From the NCBI RefSeq assembly GCF_000802425.1, contig NZ_JRUD01000020.1, positions 1 to 64,000 on the forward strand: a stretch of DNA of 64,000 nt, read 5' to 3'. Under the pieces are notes generated by a model. That model was not told the origin of the DNA. It saw only the letters and a list, made by a program, of their open reading frames with translations, and did not search any database. Numbering within the stretch: the stretch's first letter is position 1; every line of letters begins with the position of its first letter. A program made the position numbers and the translations under genes. The stretch is from Pseudomonas flexibilis. GTDB lineage: Bacteria; Pseudomonadota; Gammaproteobacteria; Pseudomonadales; Pseudomonadaceae. This document shows, piece by piece, positions 31,070 to 40,727 of the stretch.

Positions 31070-31830
31070 ACGAACACCTCCGCGAAAAACGCCTTCATGT
31101 CTGCCCACGAGCGCGCGTCGGCTTCGCGCTGGTAGCCGATATCGAGCGTATCCGTGCGCCGCTGGTCGGCCTGCGGGTTGGTGAAGCCGTGGCGGGCGCC
31201 GGGGTGGATCACCAGCCGGCAATCCGCGCCGGCTTCGCGCATTTCGTCCTGGAACGCCTGCAGCTGCGCCGGCGTGGTCATGCTGTCGGCCTCGCCATGT
31301 TCGACCAGCACCCGGGCCTTGACGCTGCCCGGCGTGGCCGGCACCGCAGGCGTCAGCCGGCCATGGAAGCTGACCACGCCCGCCAACGGCAGGCCCTGGC
31401 GCGCCATGTCCAGCACCAGCTTGCCGCCGAAGCAGTAGCCTATCGCGCCGATCCGGCGCGGGTCGACTTCAGGCTGGCGCAGCAGCACATCCAGTGCCGC
31501 CTCGAAGCGCTGCCGGGTCAGCTCCACACTGGCCGTGGCGGCCTGCATGAGGGAGCGGGCCTCGGCCGGATCGGTGGTGGTCCTGCCGTCGCCGTACATG
31601 TCCAGCGCCAGGGCGGCGTAGCCCAGCGCGGCCAGCTCGCGCGCCCGCCTGCGGATGTAATCGTTGAGCCCCCAGAATTCGGGCGCCACCAGGACACCCG
31701 GTCGCGGGCCTTCCTCGGCCTCGTCATAGGCCAGGTAGCCGCACAGCGGCGTGCCGTCGGCGCTCTGGTAGGTAAGTTCGCGGGTTTGGATCTCGGCCTG
31801 GGCAAGGCCGCCGGAAGAGGGGGCGCTCAT
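31066..31830 (-). CDS. Dienelactone hydrolase-family protein
   Basis: 254 aa from the ATG at 31830 with GGAG 8 nt upstream. Alpha/beta hydrolase with the nucleophile in GAIGYCFGGKL (Cys), an Asp in EHGEAD, and the His in GARHGF, the Cys-Asp-His triad of the family. The model enzyme opens the lactone ring in chlorocatechol degradation, but no catechol genes are nearby and the substrate here is unknown. It is divergent from an MFS exporter. The TAG stop falls in an intergenic repeat, and the last residues EVFV may have been set by that insertion. Confidence 0.82.
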   Translation of the reverse strand: MSAPSSGGLAQAEIQTRELTYQSADGTPLCGYLAYDEAEEGPRPGVLVAPEFWGLNDYIRRRARELAALGYAALALDMYGDGRTTTDPAEARSLMQAATASVELTRQRFEAALDVLLRQPEVDPRRIGAIGYCFGGKLVLDMARQGLPLAGVVSFHGRLTPAVPATPGSVKARVLVEHGEADSMTTPAQLQAFQDEMREAGADCRLVIHPGARHGFTNPQADQRRTDTLDIGYQREADARSWADMKAFFAEVFV

Positions 31831-31975
31831 GACGTGTTCTCCGCTGCGTGACCTATCAAGGAGGCAGTGAGATCGCTCACAGGTTCCCTGCGTCATTTTG
31901 TCCTGCAGGCCGGGAGGAGAAGTGGTAGGCTGCGCGCCGCCCTTGTCCGGGGCGAACCGCGAGCGCTTTACCCGA

Positions 31976-33172
31976 ATGTCTGCCTCCTCCGATTCTGCCG
32001 GCTATATCCAGCGCGGCAGTGCCGATTACCGCCGGGCCACCCTGGCGCTGTTCTGTGCCGGTTTTGCCACCTTCGCTCTCCTGTACTGCGTGCAACCCCT
32101 GCTTCCGCTGCTGGCGGCGCACTTTCGCGTGTCCGCCGCCAGCAGCAGCCTGGCGCTGTCGCTGACCACCCTGAGCCTGGCCCTCGCCATGCTGGTGGCC
32201 GGCGCCCTGGCCGAGAGCTGGGGGCGCAAACCGGTGATGGTGGGCGCCCTGGGCCTGGCCAGTGTGCTGGGCATCGCCTGCGCGCTGGTCGATGACTGGC
32301 AGCTGCTGCTGGTATTGCGCACCCTGCTGGGGCTGGCGCTCAGCGGCCTGCCGGCGCTGGCCATGGCCTATGTGGGCGAGGAGTTCGACCCGCCGTCGCT
32401 GCCGGCGGCGATGGGGCTGTATATCGGCGGCACCGCGCTCGGCGGGCTGCTCGGTCGCCTGCTCGCCGGTCTGTTCGCCGATCTGGGTGGCTGGGAACTG
32501 GCCCTGGGCGGCATTGCCGCGCTTGGCCTGCTGGCGCTGCTGCTGTTCCACTGGCTGCTGCCACCGTCACGTCATTTCCGTGCCCAGCCGCTGTCGCCGC
32601 GCACGCTGTTGAACAACTTTCGCCTGCACCTGGCCAACCGCGAACTGCGCATCCTGTTCAGCGTCGCCTTCCTGCTGATGGGCGGCTTCGTCGCGCTGTT
32701 CAACTACATCGGCTTCCGCCTGGCGGCGGCCCCCTTCGGGCTGTCCTCGACGGTGATCGGCCTGCTGTTCACCGTCTACCTGGTCGGCATCCTCAGCGCG
32801 GGCTGGGGCGGGCGGCTGGTGCCGCGTTTCGGCGCCCCGCGCGTGATGCTCGGCGGCCTCATGATCATGCTACTGGGCGTGGCGCTGTGTGCGCTGCCCT
32901 GGCTGCCCGGCGTGGCGCTCGGTCTCGGCCTGGTCACGCTGGGCTTCTTTGCTACCCATGCGGTCGCCAGCGGCCAGGTCGGGCAACGCGCCCGGGGCGC
33001 CAAGGCGCAGGCCTCGGCGCTGTACCTGTGTGCTTACTACCTGGGTTCCAGTGTCATCGGCTATTGCGGCGGCTGGGTGTGGAGCCACGCCGGCTGGCTG
33101 CCGCTGCTGGTGCTGCTGTCGGGGGTATTCCTGCTGGCCAGCCTGCAGATCCTGCGCCTGGCCCGGAGCTGA
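31976..33172 (+). CDS. MFS transporter (YnfM-like, probable drug or metabolite exporter)
   Basis: 398 aa from the ATG at 31976. Twelve predicted helices. The loop between helices 2 and 3 is GALAESWGRKPVMVGALGL, a variant of the MFS signature GxLaDrxGrkxxl, and the second half repeats it as GRLVPRFGAPRVMLGGL. The layout resembles the YnfM/arabinose-efflux-type subfamily. The substrate cannot be inferred. It lies 145 bp from the divergent hydrolase, with TAGGCT (about 31925) as a poor -10. Its stop touches that of the convergent DUF502 gene. Confidence 0.83.
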   Translation: MSASSDSAGYIQRGSADYRRATLALFCAGFATFALLYCVQPLLPLLAAHFRVSAASSSLALSLTTLSLALAMLVAGALAESWGRKPVMVGALGLASVLGIACALVDDWQLLLVLRTLLGLALSGLPALAMAYVGEEFDPPSLPAAMGLYIGGTALGGLLGRLLAGLFADLGGWELALGGIAALGLLALLLFHWLLPPSRHFRAQPLSPRTLLNNFRLHLANRELRILFSVAFLLMGGFVALFNYIGFRLAAAPFGLSSTVIGLLFTVYLVGILSAGWGGRLVPRFGAPRVMLGGLMIMLLGVALCALPWLPGVALGLGLVTLGFFATHAVASGQVGQRARGAKAQASALYLCAYYLGSSVIGYCGGWVWSHAGWLPLLVLLSGVFLLASLQILRLARS

Positions 33173-33844
33173 TCAGTCGACCCGCTCCGTCGGCCGGCTA
33201 TCCGCAGGCGGGTAGGGCGGGGGGGTGATGCCCATCGACACGTAGATGCTGGTGAAGGTGTCCATGCCCATCTGCGCCGGCTTGATCCATTCCACCGGCA
33301 TGTACAGCAGGCCGCCACCCACCGGAATCGGCGCGGTAGGCACCAGCACTGCGAGGTAGCGCCGCCCATTGATCACGACGGGCTCCGGATTGGGCAGCAG
33401 CGCCAGCACCGCCACGCCGTCGCCGCCGAAGAAGCACCACACCGGGCTCATGGCGGCGATATCGGCATTTTCCTTCTGGTCCAGCAGGCCGACGAAGCGA
33501 TCGGTCAGGCCATACAGCTTGCCCAGCAGCGGGATACGCTCGACCGTCAGCTTGAGCAGTTTCGACAGCGGCCCCTTGAGTCCCAGCTGTACGGCCAGGC
33601 CCAGCGGGTAGATGGCAACGATCAGGATCAGCGTGCCCAGCAGGTAGGCCAGCCCCGGACTCTCCACGAACGGATAGCCGAGTGCCGCGAACAGCTGGCC
33701 GACCGTGGTGGAGGGCCCGGCGAAGCGGTTGAGCAGGCTGACGATCCAGGTGACCAGCGCGAGGGTCAGGGTCAGCGGCAGAAGGGCCAGCAGACCGGCC
33801 AGCCAGGTGGTGACGATGGACTTGAAGCCGCGGGACAGGAGCAT
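33173..33844 (-). CDS. DUF502-family inner-membrane protein
   Basis: 223 aa. Two N-terminal hydrophobic helices (TTWLAGLLALLPLTLTLALV and a second around AYLLGTLILIVAIYPLGLAV), followed by a soluble domain with PLLGKLYGLTDRFVGLL and the conserved end FTSIYVSMG that defines DUF502. Function unknown; plant relatives are linked to membrane traffic, which says little here. It is convergent with the MFS gene with no spacer. Confidence 0.8.
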   Translation of the reverse strand: MLLSRGFKSIVTTWLAGLLALLPLTLTLALVTWIVSLLNRFAGPSTTVGQLFAALGYPFVESPGLAYLLGTLILIVAIYPLGLAVQLGLKGPLSKLLKLTVERIPLLGKLYGLTDRFVGLLDQKENADIAAMSPVWCFFGGDGVAVLALLPNPEPVVINGRRYLAVLVPTAPIPVGGGLLYMPVEWIKPAQMGMDTFTSIYVSMGITPPPYPPADSRPTERVD

Positions 33845-33918
33845 GGCGAATCCGGACAGGGAAGGCGAAGGGCCTACATTCTGGCCGTTCCGTTAGCCGC
33901 TGCAAGCGGGGTTCTGTC

Positions 33919-34920
33919 TCATTTTTCTACCGGCTCGCGATAGGCGCCGGGTGTCAGGTGCGTCCACTTGCGAAACGCCCGGTGAAACGCGGAGGCCTCC
34001 GAGAAGCCCAGTTGCTCGGCGATCTCCTGGATGGACAGCTCCGGGCGGCCGAGCAGATAGATGGCGCGGTCGCGGCGCAACTGGTCCTTGATGACCTGGA
34101 AGCTGCTGCCCTGCTCGCGCAGGCGCCGACGCAGGGTCTGCGGGCTGCAGTTGAGCTGGCGGGCCAGTTGCTCCAGATCCGGCCACTGGCGGCAGTCGCG
34201 CCCCAGCAGGCGCTGGATGCGCACGATCAGCGAGTCATCGCCCGCCGGGCGGCTGAGCAGGTCGGCGGGCGCCTGTTCGAGGAAGCGCTTGAGGGTGTGC
34301 TCGTCCTGCAGGAGCGGCTGATCCAGGTGCGCGGCGACGAAACGCAGCCCGGTGAAGTCGGCGGAAAAGTGCCGCACGCCGGGAAACAGCAGGTCGTATT
34401 CGGCGACGTGCGCCGGCTGCGGATAAGCGAAACGAAGCTCCTCCAGCGCGATGCGCTGTCCGATCAGCCAGCTGGCCAGGCGATGCCAGATCAGCAACAG
34501 GCTTTCGCTGAGGAAGTGCTCCGGATCGTGGGTCGGGTCCACATGCAGGCACAGCCAGGCCTGCGCGCCCTCGCGGCGCAGGCTGAATTCGGGGCTGCCG
34601 GGAAACAGCCGGTAGAAGCGGATGCCGCGGCGCAGCGCCTTTTCCAGGGTGCCGCAATGGATGATGGAGCAGGCCATCATGGCGAAGGTGCCCGGCAGGC
34701 TGGGTTGGGCGGCCAGGCCCAGGTATTCGTCGTCGAGGCGCCGCCAGAGCAGGCGAATCAGTCGAGCGTACTGTGCGGCGGTCACCCGCGCGGCGGTCTC
34801 CTCCAGCACTGCCGGCGGCAGGCCGGCATCGGCGAGCAGCGTGGCAATGTCCAGGTCACGCGCCTGGGCCCCGTGCAGGGCGGCTCGGACGAAGTGGCTG
34901 GCGATGGTGCGTTCGCGCAT
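33919..34920 (-). CDS. AraC-family regulator divergent from a CoA-transferase
   Basis: 333 aa. N-terminal arabinose-binding-like domain (about 20-200, FAMMACSIIHCGTLEKAL) and a C-terminal double HTH (LARQLNCSPQTLRRRLR and IQEIAEQLGFSEASAFHRAF, then RKWTHLTPGAYRE). It is of the same subfamily as the regulator at 16.1 kb. The next gene, on the opposite strand, encodes a CaiB/BaiF CoA-transferase 149 bp away, the likely target. Such regulators often sense an acyl compound in this context; that is inference. Confidence 0.86.
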   Translation of the reverse strand: MRERTIASHFVRAALHGAQARDLDIATLLADAGLPPAVLEETAARVTAAQYARLIRLLWRRLDDEYLGLAAQPSLPGTFAMMACSIIHCGTLEKALRRGIRFYRLFPGSPEFSLRREGAQAWLCLHVDPTHDPEHFLSESLLLIWHRLASWLIGQRIALEELRFAYPQPAHVAEYDLLFPGVRHFSADFTGLRFVAAHLDQPLLQDEHTLKRFLEQAPADLLSRPAGDDSLIVRIQRLLGRDCRQWPDLEQLARQLNCSPQTLRRRLREQGSSFQVIKDQLRRDRAIYLLGRPELSIQEIAEQLGFSEASAFHRAFRKWTHLTPGAYREPVEK

Positions 34921-35069
34921 GGTGGCTTCCCTGGCTCAGGCGCTCGATGGTAGTCAGCCGGGACGGGCACGGACAAGCGCGTTTACATCAGGCCGGCTGA
35001 GCGTTCGGGTCATTGAGCGCGCGACGCGCGCCGGCCTAGGCTTGCGGGACCTTCAAGAAGGAGCCCGCC

Positions 35070-36260
35070 ATGACCGGTCCCCTGGCCTCACTGAAAGTCC
35101 TCGATTTCTCCACCTTGTTGCCCGGGCCATTCGCCTCCCTGCTGCTGGCCGACCTCGGCGCCGAGGTGCTGCGCATCGAATCGCCGACCCGGCCCGACCT
35201 GCTACGTCTGCTGCCGCCCCGGGTGCAGGGCGCCTCCGCCGCCCATGCCTGGGTCAACCGCAACAAGCGCAGCCTGGCGCTGGATCTCAAGCAGCCGGCG
35301 GCGCGGGAGGTGGTCTACGACCTGTTGCGCGACTACGACATCCTCATCGAGCAGTTCCGTCCCGGCGTGATGGAGCGCCTCGGCCTGGGCTATGAGGCCC
35401 TGAAGCGCATCAATCCCCGGCTGATCTACGTGTCCATCACCGGCTACGGCCAGACTGGCCCGTATCGTGAGCGTGCCGGACATGACATCAACTACCTGGC
35501 GGTCAGCGGCCTGGCTGCCAGCACGGGCCGGCGCGACAGTGGTCCGGTGCCGCCGGGCGTGCAGATCGCCGACCTGGCCGGCGGCTCGCTGCACGGCGTG
35601 GTGGGTCTGCTGGCCGCGGTGATCCAGCGCCAGCTCAACGGCGAAGGCCAGCAGGTGGATGTCAGCATGACCGATTGCGCCTTCAGCCTGCATGCCCTGG
35701 GTGGCGCCGCCGCGCTGGCCGGCGGCGCGGAGCCGGGACTGGAGAACCAGCCGCTCAATGGCGGCGGCTTCTACGACTACTACCGCACCCGCGATGACCG
35801 CTGGCTGGCGGTGGGCTGCCTGGAGCCACAGTTCCTGCAGGCGTTCTGCCAGGCGCTGGGGCGTCCGGAGCTGGCGGCGCGCGGCCTGTCGCAGCGGGCG
35901 GAGGATCAGCAGGCCCTCAAGGAGGCGTTCGCCCGCGAGATCGAGCGGCACAGCCTGGCCGACTGTCAGGCGCTGTTCGCCGACCTGGATGCCTGCGTGG
36001 AGCCGGTGCTGTCGTTTTCCGAAGCCCTGCAGCACCCGCAGATCGCGGCGCGCGGCCTGGTCACCGAGGTCCCTGGCCCATCCGGCCCGCTGCGACAGCT
36101 GGCCTGCCCGCTGAAGTTCTCCGCGGGCCTGCCGCCACCGCGACACAGTGGCGCAGCGCCGGGCGAGCACGGCGAACAGGTGCTGCGCGAACTGGGCTAT
36201 GACGAGGCACGGATTCAGGATTTGCGGGCCTGCGGGGCGATGGGTGGGTTGCGAACATAG
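35070..36260 (+). CDS. CaiB/BaiF CoA-transferase family, alpha-methylacyl-CoA racemase-like
   Basis: 396 aa. Class III CoA-transferase fold: LKVLDFSTLLPGPFASLLLADLGAEVLRIE opens it in family style, in two parts. ERAGHDINYLAVSG carries the His, and QIADLAGGSLHGVVG the Asp, that form the catalytic pair in alpha-methylacyl-CoA racemases, so a racemase is more likely than a carnitine CoA-transferase. It would act on 2-methyl-branched acyl-CoAs. Divergent from an AraC gene. The TAG stop (36258-36260) is also the TAG of a CGTAGGG-type repeat. Confidence 0.83.
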   Translation: MTGPLASLKVLDFSTLLPGPFASLLLADLGAEVLRIESPTRPDLLRLLPPRVQGASAAHAWVNRNKRSLALDLKQPAAREVVYDLLRDYDILIEQFRPGVMERLGLGYEALKRINPRLIYVSITGYGQTGPYRERAGHDINYLAVSGLAASTGRRDSGPVPPGVQIADLAGGSLHGVVGLLAAVIQRQLNGEGQQVDVSMTDCAFSLHALGGAAALAGGAEPGLENQPLNGGGFYDYYRTRDDRWLAVGCLEPQFLQAFCQALGRPELAARGLSQRAEDQQALKEAFAREIERHSLADCQALFADLDACVEPVLSFSEALQHPQIAARGLVTEVPGPSGPLRQLACPLKFSAGLPPPRHSGAAPGEHGEQVLRELGYDEARIQDLRACGAMGGLRT

Positions 36261-36286
36261 GGCGGTCAGCGTTTTTCTGGCCGCCA
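36257..36286. repeat. CGTAGGG-type repeat at the CoA-transferase stop codon
   Basis: ATAGGGCGGTCAGCG followed by TTTTT and CTGGCCGCC. It is closely related to the perfect copy at 5095-5129. Its TAG is the stop codon of the preceding gene. Confidence 0.7.
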
Positions 36287-36407
36287 GGGGCATGACGAGG
36301 CGGCCAGCGACGAATGGACAGGATGATGGCCAATTGATAGCTTTGCGCCGCCCAGCCTCCGGCATCGGGCCCCCTTCTCTTAGCCGTCTTACCGCAAGGA
36401 TGTCTGC

Positions 36408-36671
36408 ATGAAAAAGCAACTGCTGCTGCTTTCCCTGTCCTCCGTTCTGCTGGCAGGCTGTGCCCCGGCCAATATCACCTCGGCCAAATGGGATACCAAC
36501 AACGGTGCGAACGTGACCACCCGCTGCGAGCAGGTGGATATGCGCTCCAAGAAGGAGATGGACAAGACTTTCGCCAAGTACGATGGCTGGAAGCTGGTCT
36601 ACGTCTCCGAGTACACCACTGCCAATCGCTTCGGCACCGATGGTGTGGCCTGCTTCGAAAAGGCACGCTGA
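36408..36671 (+). CDS. Small lipoprotein of unknown function
   Basis: 87 aa. Lipoprotein signal peptide MKKQLLLLSLSSVLLAGC with lipobox LAGC (Cys18), then a short mature domain of about 69 residues with two more cysteines (TTRCEQVD and GVACFEKAR), which could form a disulfide in the periplasm. The residue after the lipid Cys is Ala, so outer-membrane sorting is expected. I do not recognise the family. A terminator follows. Confidence 0.75.
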   Translation: MKKQLLLLSLSSVLLAGCAPANITSAKWDTNNGANVTTRCEQVDMRSKKEMDKTFAKYDGWKLVYVSEYTTANRFGTDGVACFEKAR

Positions 36672-36698
36672 TCGCGACAGCGGATGGCGTTCCACACG

Positions 36699-36727
36699 AC
36701 ACCGGCCTTGAGCCGGTGTTGTTTTTT
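36699..36727 (+). terminator. Rho-independent terminator after the small lipoprotein gene
   Basis: ACACCGGC (36699-36706), loop CTTGA, GCCGGTGT (36712-36719), then TGTTTTTT. Confidence 0.88.
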
Positions 36728-36765
36728 GGGTGCTTCTATTGAGTGCTGCCCAGGCGAGTCCAGAG

Positions 36766-36866
36766 CGTAGGGCGGCCAAGACGATGCCTTGAACGCCTTA
36801 CGAGCTGTGGGAGCGAATTCATTCGCGAGCCTTGTGCCGCTGCACGAAAGCTCGCGGACAAGTCCG
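36766..36866. repeat. CGTAGGG repeat followed by a REP pair
   Basis: CGTAGGGCGGCCAAG (36766-36780) to CGCCTTACG (ending 36802) has inverted ends and encloses ACGATGCCTTGAA. A REP pair follows directly: GTGGGAGCGAATTCATTCGC (36807-36826) and an inverted GCTCGCGGACAAGTCC (around 36850-36865). Together with the terminator this fills the space between the lipoprotein gene and xseA. Confidence 0.8.
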
Positions 36867-36881
36867 CCCCCGCGACCGGGC

Positions 36882-38261
36882 TCAATCCAGCAGCGACAGG
36901 TTCACCGGCTCCTGGTGATTGTCTTCCACGCGCACGCTCAGGCGACCTTCGCCCAAGCGGGCTTCCAGGCGCTGGCCAACGTGGGTCTGGCGGGCGTCGC
37001 GGATGGCGTGGCCCTGTTCATCCAGCAGAATGCTGTAGCCCCGGCCCAGAGTGGCCAGCGGGCTGACCACCTGCAGCGTCTGCGCCAGCGCGGCGAGTTG
37101 CAGGCGGCGTTGGCGCAGGCCGGCCAGGGTGGCGCGCGGCAGGCGTTCGGCGAGGCTGTCCAGGCGCTGGCGCAGCAGGGCCAGCTGACGCCCGGGATGG
37201 CGGCTGGCCAGGCGATGTTCCAGGCGCAACAGGCGTTCCCGCGATTGCTCCAGACGGCGCTGCAGGGCCTGATGCAGGCGCCGCTCCAGATCGTCCACAC
37301 GCAGCGCCAGCTGTTGCACCCGCTCGCCCGGATGGCGCAGGCGGCGCAGCAGGCCTTCCAGGCGCAGCTGTTCGCGGTGCAGGTGCTGGCGCATGCACAG
37401 CTGCAGGCGGCGCTCCAGCACCGCCAGGCGCTGCTGCAGGTCGGCGCTGTGCGGCGCCAGCAGTTCGGCGGCGGCCGAAGGCGTGGGCGCACGCACGTCG
37501 GCGACGAAATCGCAGATCGACACATCCGTTTCGTGGCCCACGGCACTGACCGTCGGGGTGACACAGGCCGCCAGGGCGCGTGCTACCGCCTCCTCGTTGA
37601 AGCACCAGAGGTCCTCCAGCGAACCGCCGCCGCGCGCCAGAATCAGCGCATCGAAGCCCTGGCGGTCGGCCAGTTGCAGGGCGCGCACGATCTGCGCGGT
37701 GGCCTCGCGGCCCTGCACAGCGGTGGGCACCAGCGTCAGCTCCACCTGCGGCGCGCGGCGGCGGAACACCGAGATGATGTCGCGGATCACCGCGCCGGTC
37801 GGTGAGCTGACGATGCCGATGCGGCGCGGATGGCTGGGCAGCGGGCGCTTGCGCTCGGCGGCGAACAGCCCCTCGTCGCTCAGCTTGCCCTTCAGTGCCT
37901 CGAAGGCCAGGCGCAGCGCACCGTCGCCGGCCGGCTCGACGCTGTCCAGGATCAGTTGGTAATCGCCGCGCCCCTCGAACAGCGAGACCTTGCCGCGCAC
38001 CCGCACTGCCAGTCCGTCGCGCAGCGCCTGGCGCACGCGCAGGGCGTTCTGGCGGAACAGGGCGCAGCGCACCTGGGCCTGGCCGTCCTTGAGGGTGAAA
38101 TACACGTGGCCGGAGGCCGGCCGGGCCAGGTTGGAGATCTCGCCCTCGACCCACACCTGGGCGAAGACATCCTCCAGCAGCAGGCGGGCACGGTTGTTGA
38201 GCTGGCTGACGCTCAGCACTTCGCGGTCGAGGTGGAGGCGTTCGAAGGGGTCGTTGCGCAT
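36882..38261 (-). CDS. xseA: Exodeoxyribonuclease VII large subunit
   Basis: 459 aa. N-terminal OB-fold (about 15-110, WVEGEISNLARPASGHVYFTL-type region), then the catalytic core with RRIGIVSSPTGAVIRDI, RGGGSLEDLW and GHETDVSICDFVADVRAPTPSAA in two steps, then a long coiled-coil-like region rich in Leu, Arg and Gln, and the C-terminal GRGYSIL. The large subunit binds several XseB chains and degrades single-stranded DNA. xseB is not in this window. The DTW gene follows upstream on the same strand with a 19-nt gap. Confidence 0.95.
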   Translation of the reverse strand: MRNDPFERLHLDREVLSVSQLNNRARLLLEDVFAQVWVEGEISNLARPASGHVYFTLKDGQAQVRCALFRQNALRVRQALRDGLAVRVRGKVSLFEGRGDYQLILDSVEPAGDGALRLAFEALKGKLSDEGLFAAERKRPLPSHPRRIGIVSSPTGAVIRDIISVFRRRAPQVELTLVPTAVQGREATAQIVRALQLADRQGFDALILARGGGSLEDLWCFNEEAVARALAACVTPTVSAVGHETDVSICDFVADVRAPTPSAAAELLAPHSADLQQRLAVLERRLQLCMRQHLHREQLRLEGLLRRLRHPGERVQQLALRVDDLERRLHQALQRRLEQSRERLLRLEHRLASRHPGRQLALLRQRLDSLAERLPRATLAGLRQRRLQLAALAQTLQVVSPLATLGRGYSILLDEQGHAIRDARQTHVGQRLEARLGEGRLSVRVEDNHQEPVNLSLLD

Positions 38262-38280
38262 GGCGGCGATGATACGCGAA

Positions 38281-38886
38281 TCACTCGTGCCCGGCGCCGT
38301 GGTTGCGCTGGTAGGTCTGTTCGCCCATGGCGGCGATCTGGCCGTCGATCAGCGCCTCGAAGGGCCGTAGCAGCGCGTCGAAGCGCCGCTCCGGCTCCAG
38401 CCGGGCAAGGGTTTCCACGATGGCTTCCAGGGTGGACAGCGCCCCCGGCTGCGGCGCCTTGCGCAGGCGGTAGCGGGAGGTCAGTCCCTCCGGCAGGCAC
38501 AGGCGCGGCAGGCTTTCCAGCACGGGGTTGAGGTACAGCAGCTTGCGCGCCTTGCGCCAGGTGCCGTCCGGGACGATCAGTTGCAGCGGGCGTTCCTCGG
38601 CGGATTGCGGCGCGGGCCGTTCGGCCTGTGCGCCGGGAAACAGCAGCAGGCTGCGGTAGGCAGGGTCGGCCAGGCGCTCGGCCAGCGCGTCGCCGAAGGT
38701 TTCGCCGACCAGCAGCTCGGCATTCACCAGTCCCAGCGCCGCCAGCCGGGCGGTGTTCAGCGCATGCCCGCTTTCATCCGGATGCTGCAGGATCAGCACC
38801 CGGGTACGGCTGTCCAGGCGCGGGATCAGCGCGCACAGGCAGTGACTCAACGGGCGTCGGCAGCGGGAGCAGGTGGGGCGGGGCAT
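38281..38886 (-). CDS. DTW-domain tRNA-uridine aminocarboxypropyltransferase
   Basis: 201 aa. N-terminal zinc-binding cysteines (CSRCRRPLSHCLC), QHPDESGHALNTARL and the defining DTW region as VPDGTWRKARKL. E. coli members (TapT/YfiP) add the acp group of SAM to U47 of tRNA. The fold is of the SPOUT type. Its gene is on the same strand and just upstream of xseA. A REP unit lies upstream, at 38918-38938. Confidence 0.85.
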   Translation of the reverse strand: MPRPTCSRCRRPLSHCLCALIPRLDSRTRVLILQHPDESGHALNTARLAALGLVNAELLVGETFGDALAERLADPAYRSLLLFPGAQAERPAPQSAEERPLQLIVPDGTWRKARKLLYLNPVLESLPRLCLPEGLTSRYRLRKAPQPGALSTLEAIVETLARLEPERRFDALLRPFEALIDGQIAAMGEQTYQRNHGAGHE

Positions 38887-38917
38887 GCGTTATCCATGGC
38901 CAAGTGAACGGGGAGTG

Positions 38918-38938
38918 AAAAGCTCGCGGACAAGTCCG
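38918..38938. repeat. Single REP unit
   Basis: AAAAGCTCGCGGACAAGTCC, a lone right-hand REP half, between the DTW gene start and the aceK stop. Confidence 0.75.
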
Positions 38939-38964
38939 TCCACAAGAAGCGCGCCCCCCTGGGT

Positions 38965-40689
38965 TCACTGCAGACTCTGCTGCCGGTCGCGCCGGTAGGG
39001 GAACACGTCGATCACCTTGCCCTCGCGGATGGCGTCCTGCAGGCTCTTCCAGTAGTCGGCATCGAACAGGTCGCCGTGCAGCTGGCTGAACAGGCGGCGC
39101 TGCTTGATGTCGCCGAACAGGAAGCGTGGGAATTCCTCGGGGAACACGTCGTTGGGGCCGACCGAGTACCAGGGCTCGGCGGACATCTCGTCCTCGGGGA
39201 AGCGAGGCGGCGGGATGTGCCGGAAGTTCACCTCGGTGAGGTAGCAGATCTCGTCGTAGTCGTAGAACACCACGCGGCCGTGGCGGGTGACGCCGAAGTT
39301 CTTCAGCAGCATGTCGCCGGGGAAGATGTTGGCCGCCGCCAGCTGCTTGATGGCCTGGCCGTAGTCCTCCAGCACTTCGCGTTGCTGGGCCTCGCTGGCG
39401 CCTTCCAGGTACAGGTTCAGCGGGGTCATGCGCCGCTCGGTCCAGCAGTGGCGCACCAGCACGGTGTCGCCCTGCAGCTCCACGGTGGAAGGGGCCACCT
39501 CCAGCAGTTCGGCGAGGCACTCGGGGTCGAACTTGTCCACCGGGAAGCGGAAGTCGGCGAACTCCTGGGTATCGGCCATGCGGCCGACCCGGTCGACGCG
39601 CTTCACCAGCCGGTACTTCTCGATGACCGTGGCGTGGTCCACGTTCTTGGACGGCGAGAAGCGGTCCTTGATGATCTTGAACACGGTGTTGAAGCCCGGC
39701 AGCGTGAACACGCTCATCACCATGCCGCGCACCCCGGGGGCCATCACGAAGCGGTCGTCGGTGTTGATCAGGTGGTGAATCAGCGCGCGGAAGAACTCCG
39801 ACTTGCCCTGCTTGTAGAAGCCGATGGAGGTGTACAGCTCGGCAATGTGCTTGCCGGGCAGGATGCGCTTGAGGAAGGCGACGAACTCCGCCGGGTAGGA
39901 CACATCGACCATGAAGTAGGAGCGGGTGAAGGAGAAGATGATCGACACATCCGCCTCGTCGGTGATCAGCGCGTCGATGCGAATGCCTTCGCCTTCCTTG
40001 TGCACGAAGGGAATCGCCAGCGGCCATTGCTCGTCGGGGGTGTAGATGCGCCCGACCAGGTAGGCGCCCTTGTTGCGGTACAGCGGCGAGCAGAACAGCT
40101 CGATGGTCAGCGCCGGGTCCCTGCACACCCAGTCCGGCAGGTTGGCCTGCAGGGTGGCTTCCAGGCGGGCGAGGTCGCCTTCCAGGTCGATCCAGGGCAC
40201 ATCGAAGCGGTAGTCGTTGAAGATCGCCCGCAGCAATTCGGTGAGGTCGCCATTCGGCCGGTAGCTGCGCGTCTGCGCCGCGCGCCGGTGCGGGTGCAGC
40301 GCCGGGCGGGTGGTGTGGATGAACATGGTGCCGTCGCTGATGCAGTCATGGCTGAACAGGTGGCAGAAGATCGAGTTGAACCAGGTTTCCGCCAGCTCGT
40401 CGTCGCTGCGCGGGTTGATCTGCTCGATGTAGGCGCTCTTCACCAGCGGCCAGAGCTGCACGTCCAGCAACTGCTCGACGGGAAACTCCCGGCGCAGCCG
40501 CTCGGTGGTTTCCTGGGCCTTGTCCTCGTAGAGGGCGATGCGCTCCGCCGAGGCCTGCTGGATTTCCTGCCACTGCGCCTGCTCGAAGCGCTTGCGCGCG
40601 CCGTCGGTGATCAGCCGGAACTGCTCGCGGTAATCGTCGAAGCCCTTGAGGATGGAACGGGCGATATCGGCCGGCCATTGCTGCGCCAT
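38965..40689 (-). CDS. aceK: Isocitrate dehydrogenase kinase/phosphatase
   Basis: 574 aa, the family length. AceK phosphorylates and dephosphorylates isocitrate dehydrogenase and so directs carbon into the glyoxylate shunt on acetate or fatty acids. Kinase-like features: [17 protein letters not shown] as the ATP-recognition element, [20 protein letters not shown] with the catalytic Asp region, and the conserved start [17 protein letters not shown]. No icd or aceA gene is in the window, as usual for Pseudomonas. Confidence 0.95.
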   Translation of the reverse strand: MAQQWPADIARSILKGFDDYREQFRLITDGARKRFEQAQWQEIQQASAERIALYEDKAQETTERLRREFPVEQLLDVQLWPLVKSAYIEQINPRSDDELAETWFNSIFCHLFSHDCISDGTMFIHTTRPALHPHRRAAQTRSYRPNGDLTELLRAIFNDYRFDVPWIDLEGDLARLEATLQANLPDWVCRDPALTIELFCSPLYRNKGAYLVGRIYTPDEQWPLAIPFVHKEGEGIRIDALITDEADVSIIFSFTRSYFMVDVSYPAEFVAFLKRILPGKHIAELYTSIGFYKQGKSEFFRALIHHLINTDDRFVMAPGVRGMVMSVFTLPGFNTVFKIIKDRFSPSKNVDHATVIEKYRLVKRVDRVGRMADTQEFADFRFPVDKFDPECLAELLEVAPSTVELQGDTVLVRHCWTERRMTPLNLYLEGASEAQQREVLEDYGQAIKQLAAANIFPGDMLLKNFGVTRHGRVVFYDYDEICYLTEVNFRHIPPPRFPEDEMSAEPWYSVGPNDVFPEEFPRFLFGDIKQRRLFSQLHGDLFDADYWKSLQDAIREGKVIDVFPYRRDRQQSLQ

Positions 40690-40727
40690 GTTGGGATCCC
40701 TGCTGGCTATGGAATGGCGAGCTTATG

